Shown: piece after piece, positions 60,501 through 64,000 of the stretch
How the letters are laid out: the number at the start of each line of letters is the position of its first letter
Position numbering within the stretch: position 1 is the first letter of the stretch
NCBI RefSeq assembly: GCF_000224145.3
Contig: NC_020172.2
Location: forward strand, 5,473,350-5,537,349
Direction of reading: 5' to 3'
DNA length: 64,000 bases
DNA from: Ciona intestinalis
Lineage: Eukaryota; Chordata; Ascidiacea; Phlebobranchia; Cionidae
The notes under the pieces: model-generated
Database searches by the model: none
What the model saw: the letters and a program-made list of their open reading frames with translations, nothing else
What the model was told of the DNA's origin: nothing
Position numbers and translations under genes: made by a program

Positions 60501-63500
60501 CCTTAATCTGGAATCAGATCGTTATGATGTCATAATGAACATGCAAGATGACAATGCAGCAATGGATAAGTTAGCCAGGTGTGTATGTTGGTGTATGTTC
60601 TCTATTATTGAGTGTGTATAAACTGCCTCAGTGGGGTCTAGATGATAGCACCCTGGGTGTTGGGGTAATAGACCTACATCCCAGGTCTCAGGTGTACCTC
60701 ACTGAAGACCTCACTCTTATAGAATAGAATCTCTATTATTGAGTGTCTATAAACTGCCTCAGTGGGGTCTAGATAGTAGCACCCTGGGTGTTGGGGTAAT
60801 AGACCTACATCCCAGGTCTCAGGTGTGCCTCACTGAAGACCTCACTCTTATAGAATAGAATCTCTATTATTGAGTGTCTATAAACTGCTTCAGTGGGGTC
60901 TAGATGGTAGCACCCTGGGTGTTGAGGTAATAGACCTACATCCCAGGTCTCAGGTGTACCTCACTGAAGACCTCACCCTTATAGAATCTCTATTATTGAG
61001 TGTCTATAAACTGCCTCAGTGGGGTCTAGATAGTAGCACCCTGGGTGTTGGGGTAATAGACCTACATCCCAGGTCTGATAACTAAATAACTCACCCTTAT
61101 AGAATCTCTATATTTGTTAACACTTTCCATTGTTCCATCACAGCTACATGTTCCAACCAATAAACGTGGGTAAAATAAACCCAAACGCAACAATCTTTCA
61201 ACTTATCAAGTTTGTTGATTTCATTTCCTTGGAGGGATTGATTGAAACCAAATGCAATGCTATGTTGATGCATTCAGTTTTGCAGTTCTATGTTAAGGTA
61301 GGAAGGTAACAATTGTTATATACTGGACATACATGGTGTACCCATTGTGGGTGTATTTGTTCTTGGTAAAGACACTTAACCGTAAACCCTGATGATGTCT
61401 CGCTGTATGGCCGATGAAACATTGGTTCTTTAAGATCACTAATAAAAAGTGCCAGAAAATCTCTTTTAGACTTATTATTGTGTAGCCAGAGTGACCAGAC
61501 ACACAATGTATTCATTAATTCGTACACCTCATGCCCTCTGTCGAGTATCATTACATTAACATAGAAATCTTACTTACAGACGAGCCGTATATACAGCGAC
61601 CACGAGAGGGAGCTATTCACCCTACCACCTTCCCCCGTCGTCTCACTCGCCTTATTTTCACTCAGTCCCATGTTCGTTTCAACTATGTTCGGTATTCTGT
61701 TAAAGTAAGTTGTGTCTTGGTCAATAATCAACATAAACACTACACCCCATACATAGGGATCACTTGTAAGAAATAGGTAACAGACAAAAATCAAGTCCAA
61801 CCAATTGTGTAATAAAAAAGAGATCTGTTTCGCCTAAATGGCATCGTCAGTCTCTTATTCTAATAGAAGAGAGAATTTGTGTATATTACGTAGCATCACA
61901 CCTTAGCTGCTATTCCATGAATGCACAGTAAGTATCGAAACTTATACGCAAAGTTGAAAAGTGTGGTAATTCGTAAGCACACGAGGATAAAAAATGGTGT
62001 GAAAATTACCTGTTGACTGCGATGGGGTGCCGCGGCACTGGTCGCATGAAAGACGTACATGGGCTTTCCGGGTGTTGAGGTAATGGGCCAAATCTGGCCT
62101 ATATCCCAGGTCCTTGACAAGGACCTCACCCATAAAGAATAAAAAATAGGGAAAAAAGTAGAATTTGTGTATATTACGTAGCAACACACCTTAGCTGTCA
62201 TTACATGAATGCACAGTAAGTATTGAAACTTATCTGTATTTAAACATCATCTCCACAGTCACACACAAGCATTGAATAAGTTGGGGAAGTCCAACCACAG
62301 AGAACATTACCATTATATGTTGGAACTTAACAGGTAGATGTGTTTGGTATAAATGTGCTGATACTTAAACCTATAGGGACATAGGGTGCTATATAGATAT
62401 ACCCCACTGAAGTAGTTTATAGAGACTCAATAATAGAGATTCTATTCTATAAGGATACTGTCTTTGAGAAGTCCGGATTTAGGCCAGAGTTGGTTCATTA
62501 CCCAAACATTGTATATGCACATTCTATTCTATATGGGTGAGGTCCTACAGTGAGGCACGCCATGGGATCTGAGATTTAGGACAGAGTTGGCCAAATACCC
62601 CAACACCCAGACTGTTTTTACTGCGCCGAAAATGACATCCATACCCTTACGTTAACACAACACACATCTAACTATAGCTACCTCACTGATGTGCACGACA
62701 CTTTCTGGAGATGGAATGCATTCCACCCACATTGCCATGAAGATAGTTCAATATATAAACATATACATGTTGATAACATTGGTCAGGTACTTACATATCC
62801 TGATGTTATAACTGCAAGGAGAATGTTTACAATTGAAAGGTTAGTGGAACTTGTATGTCTAGGTATTACTGTGGTAGCTTTGTATTTGGGTAAATTGCAT
62901 AATAGCATTACTACATATAATTGCATTAATAGTTACTACATATGACACTAACACTGGTGTTCTGTTTCATACACCTCATGCCCGCTTACGAGTTACCATG
63001 TGTGTAACTTATTTATCCTCGCATGGCGGGGCAACGACAGTCATTATAACACGGGTGTTCTGTTTCATACACCTCATGCCACTTACGAGTTACCATGTGT
63101 GTAACTTATTTATCCTCGCAGGGCAACGACAGTCGTTATAACACATGTGTTCTGTTTCATACACCTCATGCCCACTTACGAGTTACCACGTATGCAACTT
63201 ATTTATCCTCGCATGGCGGGGCAATGACAGACGTTATAACACGGGTGTTCTGTTTTATACACCTCGTGCCTGCTTATAAGTTACCGCATATGTAACTTTG
63301 TGGGTGATTATTTTCTGTATGGCTGACAATATAGAAAACCCATTAGTGACCACTTGGTTGGAGAAATTGCCGTTAAGTGTCTTGCCCAAGGACACATACG
63401 CCCACAATGGTAGCAGCATCGAGTCCAGCAACTCGACTGTGGGCATGGGAGTGGCAACCATGGATAAGTCAAGTTCCCACCCACGAGGTTATATTGTAAA

Positions 63501-63601
63501 CATAAACATCTCATATTTGCAGGCACCCAGCGTTGACAGTGCACGCCACTAAATACTTACAACTTCTAAACCGGGATCCCGAAGAAATGTTTGAAAATGA
63601 G
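54595..63601 (+). CDS. Centromere protein I (CENP-I), 3' end off the window
   Basis: Exons: 54595-54719, 55181-55257, 55480-55592, 56053-56215, 56455-56542, 57161-57320, 57580-57699, 58036-58183, 58546-58660, 59779-59861, 60224-60291, 60460-60578, 61144-61297, 61580-61704, 62259-62333, 62585-62839 and 63523-63601. All junctions are in frame; 689 residues are present, human 756. An in-frame TAA precedes the ATG, so the N-terminus is shorter than in vertebrates. Matches to human CENP-I are collinear: LASSGKFG (LSGKFG), LRWVVLVFDIIAQ (YRWLVAMFDFID), ILCPIVCQLLSLLTRK (ALCPYVCHLLYLLTKK), FRIRKLLSLQSKIGGQPYL (FRVRKLLDLQAKMGMQPHL), LISMAGRHNVFFKN, YLYTWDGQS. In the inner kinetochore CENP-I joins CENP-H and CENP-K in the constitutive network at centromeric chromatin; the protein is mostly helical repeats. 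A 'tttttacag' acceptor at 63990-63998 suggests the next exon starts at 63999. Confidence 0.95.
54838..54920 (+). mobile_element. Second tRNA-like SINE family, short copy
   Basis: 'cctcgttagctcattcgtta' (A-box region) and 'tactgagttcaaagcttggt' (B-box-like), then 'gctgctacttatgtaggcac'. Related to 14040-14120. It lies in CENPI intron 1. Not a functional tRNA: the acceptor arms do not pair. Confidence 0.55.
55722..55985 (+). mobile_element. tRNA-derived SINE, diverged
   Basis: 'tgctgttgtaaagtggttaa', 'tgcctctagcttaaagttat', 'ggcaggaggtttgatgctgc', 'tattgtgggcgtatgtgtcc' and the 3' body with 'gaaacagaacacc'. It lies in CENPI intron 3. Confidence 0.7.
56579..56752 (+). mobile_element. tRNA-derived SINE interrupted by an assembly gap
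   Basis: The head 'ccggcgccgtggcgtagtgg' plus 'ttagcgcgc' is the best-preserved in the window. 50 N (56615-56664) replace the middle; the body resumes at 'gtaagctggcacgaggtgtt' and ends at 'gttacattcattc'. It lies in CENPI intron 5. Confidence 0.85.
56850..57085 (+). mobile_element. SINE body, degraded
   Basis: 'ttgctgctgttaccattcta', 'ggcaattgctccaacctagt' and 'gtgggcacgaagtgtatgta' follow family order; the head is decayed. Same intron as the previous copy. Confidence 0.65.
57375..57515 (+). repeat. 118-bp repeat, about 1.2 copies
   Basis: 'taattggttgcaccattttt', 'aacaggtgtttatataagtt' and 'gaccgacacttcagtatttt' match the array at 45805-46318. It starts about 55 bp after the donor of CENPI exon 57161-57320. 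Confidence 0.85.
57790..57990. repeat. Two copies of a 71-bp-family relative
   Basis: 'gacagtgagcataaggt' and 'gacagtgagcatgaggtgta' each lead to 'gccaccatgtatggtgtgca'. It resembles the unit at 44694-44990 with a changed second half. Intronic in CENPI. Confidence 0.7.
58670..59770 (+). repeat. SINE with its 3' body expanded into about ten 97-bp tandem units
   Basis: 58670-58790 carries the SINE middle ('agatacttaaatgcaattgc', 'gtggttattaatgggttgtc'). From 58785 the segment 'gttacatacatggtaacttg' to 'gcgaggataaataa' repeats about ten times to 59770, then ends 'ttacattcattta' 8 bp before the acceptor of CENPI exon 59779-59861. Units differ at a few sites, and neighbours share variants. Confidence 0.92.
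59910..60095 (-). mobile_element. MITE-1 copy
   Basis: The ends 'agtaggttggggtaagatgg' and 'ttgtcccatcttaccccaca' with a shortened interior in reverse orientation. It lies in CENPI intron 10. Confidence 0.8.
60303..60398. repeat. Fold-back, about 95 bp
   Basis: 'ttcatcagtgtaaaacgaga' plus 'gctg' is answered by 'cagctctctttacactgatg' plus 'atga', with 'aaagctgtacacaagtg' between. A hairpin with about 25-bp arms and few mismatches; it begins about a dozen bases after the donor of CENPI exon 60224-60291. Confidence 0.8.
60604..61090 (-). repeat. Tandem array of the 131-bp family, about four copies
   Basis: Copies begin near 60604, 60731, 60861 and 60988 with 'ctctattattgagtgtctat', then 'aactgcctcagtggggtcta', the core 'gtagcaccctgggtgttggg' and 'cctcactgaagacctcactc'. 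Inverted relative to 1-393. It lies in CENPI intron 12. Confidence 0.93.
62390..62610 (+). repeat. 131-bp and 95-bp repeat copies overlapping a CENPI exon
   Basis: 62390-62450 matches the 131-bp family and 62465-62610 the 95-bp family, ending 'ttggccaaataccccaacac' plus 'ccag'. The right-hand 26 bases (62585-62610) fall inside CENPI exon 62585-62839, and the exon's 3' splice site lies in the repeat. Confidence 0.8.
62945..63480 (-). mobile_element. SINE on the minus strand with tandem 3' body, about four units
   Basis: 62945-63300 has repeats of 'tttcatacacctcatgccc', 'gagttaccatgtgtgtaact' and 'atcctcgcatggcggggcaa'. 63300-63420 continues with the SINE middle in reverse ('cattagtgaccacttggttg', 'gccgttaagtgtcttgccca', 'tacgcccacaatggtagcag'). 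The head is not clearly present. It lies in the last visible CENPI intron. Confidence 0.8.
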
Positions 63602-64000
63602 GTAAGATATAATGTGATTAAATTTAAAACAAAACAAACCTTAAACACTTAGGGGTTAGGGTATTTCAATCAGGATATTCGTTATTTAGATTTTCAATCA
63701 GGATATTCGTTATTTAACTTTTTTCAAAAGTTCCCCCAGTGGGCGGGGTGAAGCTGCATTTGTGGATAAATAAGCACTTTTGGTTACTCACTGTAATCTA
63801 TAAAGAATATTTTCCCATATATATCTTTTAACAACTTTTTTTTATACTTTTAAATTTCCATACATATCTTTTTTTCTAATTTTCAATAAATATTTTTTAT
63901 AAACTTTTTTATACATATTTTGTTTAATTTTCCATGCATAGCTTTTTTTAATTTTCCATACATATATTTTTTACAAACTTTTTTTATACTTTTTACAGCT
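63602..64000. other. CENPI intron to window edge
   Basis: Very T-rich on the plus strand, with repeated 'ccatacatat' and 'tttttataaactttttta' motifs forming a long pyrimidine tract before 'ttttacagct' at the edge. The only feature is the presumed 3' splice site (AG at 63997-63998). Confidence 0.5.

Noticed and set aside
1428..61090. Regularly spaced repeat arrays that might look like CRISPR
   Set aside because: Units are head-to-tail without unique spacers, and the genome is animal.
62787..62792. GTACTT after 'ggtcag' as donor of CENPI exon 16
   Set aside because: It gives the wrong phase for the next exon; reading on to the donor at 62840 adds sequence in frame and restores the match.

Overview
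The window looks like genomic DNA from a tunicate, most likely Ciona. It is AT-rich, with small GT-AG introns, animal and chordate gene families, and very dense short repeats: tRNA-derived SINEs, small inverted-repeat (MITE-like) elements and many minisatellites. The species call rests on overall character only; I could not run a search. Gene models were built by hand from splice sites, reading-frame phase and remembered family sequences. Every internal junction listed keeps the reading frame, but none has transcript support.

Layout. (1) About 516-9866, minus strand: the ATP-binding half of an ABCG (White/BCRP-type) half transporter; its membrane half lies beyond the left edge. (2) 9867-17373: no gene seen; SINEs, MITEs, minisatellites and one assembly gap. 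(3) 17374-20202, plus: a complete ITGB1BP1 (ICAP-1) gene, six exons, 221 residues. (4) 20330-32632, minus: CCM2 (malcavernin), up to 17 exons, with PTB domain and harmonin-homology domain and two possible 3' ends. (5) 34413-40984, minus: an unrecognised 1249-residue protein, most of it in one 2.9-kb exon. (6) About 41453-53795, minus: a second unrecognised, Ser/Pro-rich protein, 5' end missing. (7) 54595 to beyond 64000, plus: CENPI (inner kinetochore CENP-I), 17 exons covering 689 residues, with a further 3' exon apparently starting at 63999.

How the genes relate. ITGB1BP1 and CCM2 are tail-to-tail neighbours. In mammals both proteins bind KRIT1 (CCM1), in the integrin and cerebral-cavernous-malformation signalling complex, so this is a physical pairing of two partners of one scaffold. 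CENPI and the unrecognised gene on its left are divergent, and about 0.8 kb between them may serve as a shared promoter. The other genes show no obvious functional link.

The most noteworthy points are the ITGB1BP1/CCM2 pair, the alternative CCM2 C-termini, a CENPI exon whose 3' splice site and first codons come from a dispersed repeat, nested MITE insertions, and a clear excess of the octamer TGACATCA/TGATGTCA (25 found by eye).
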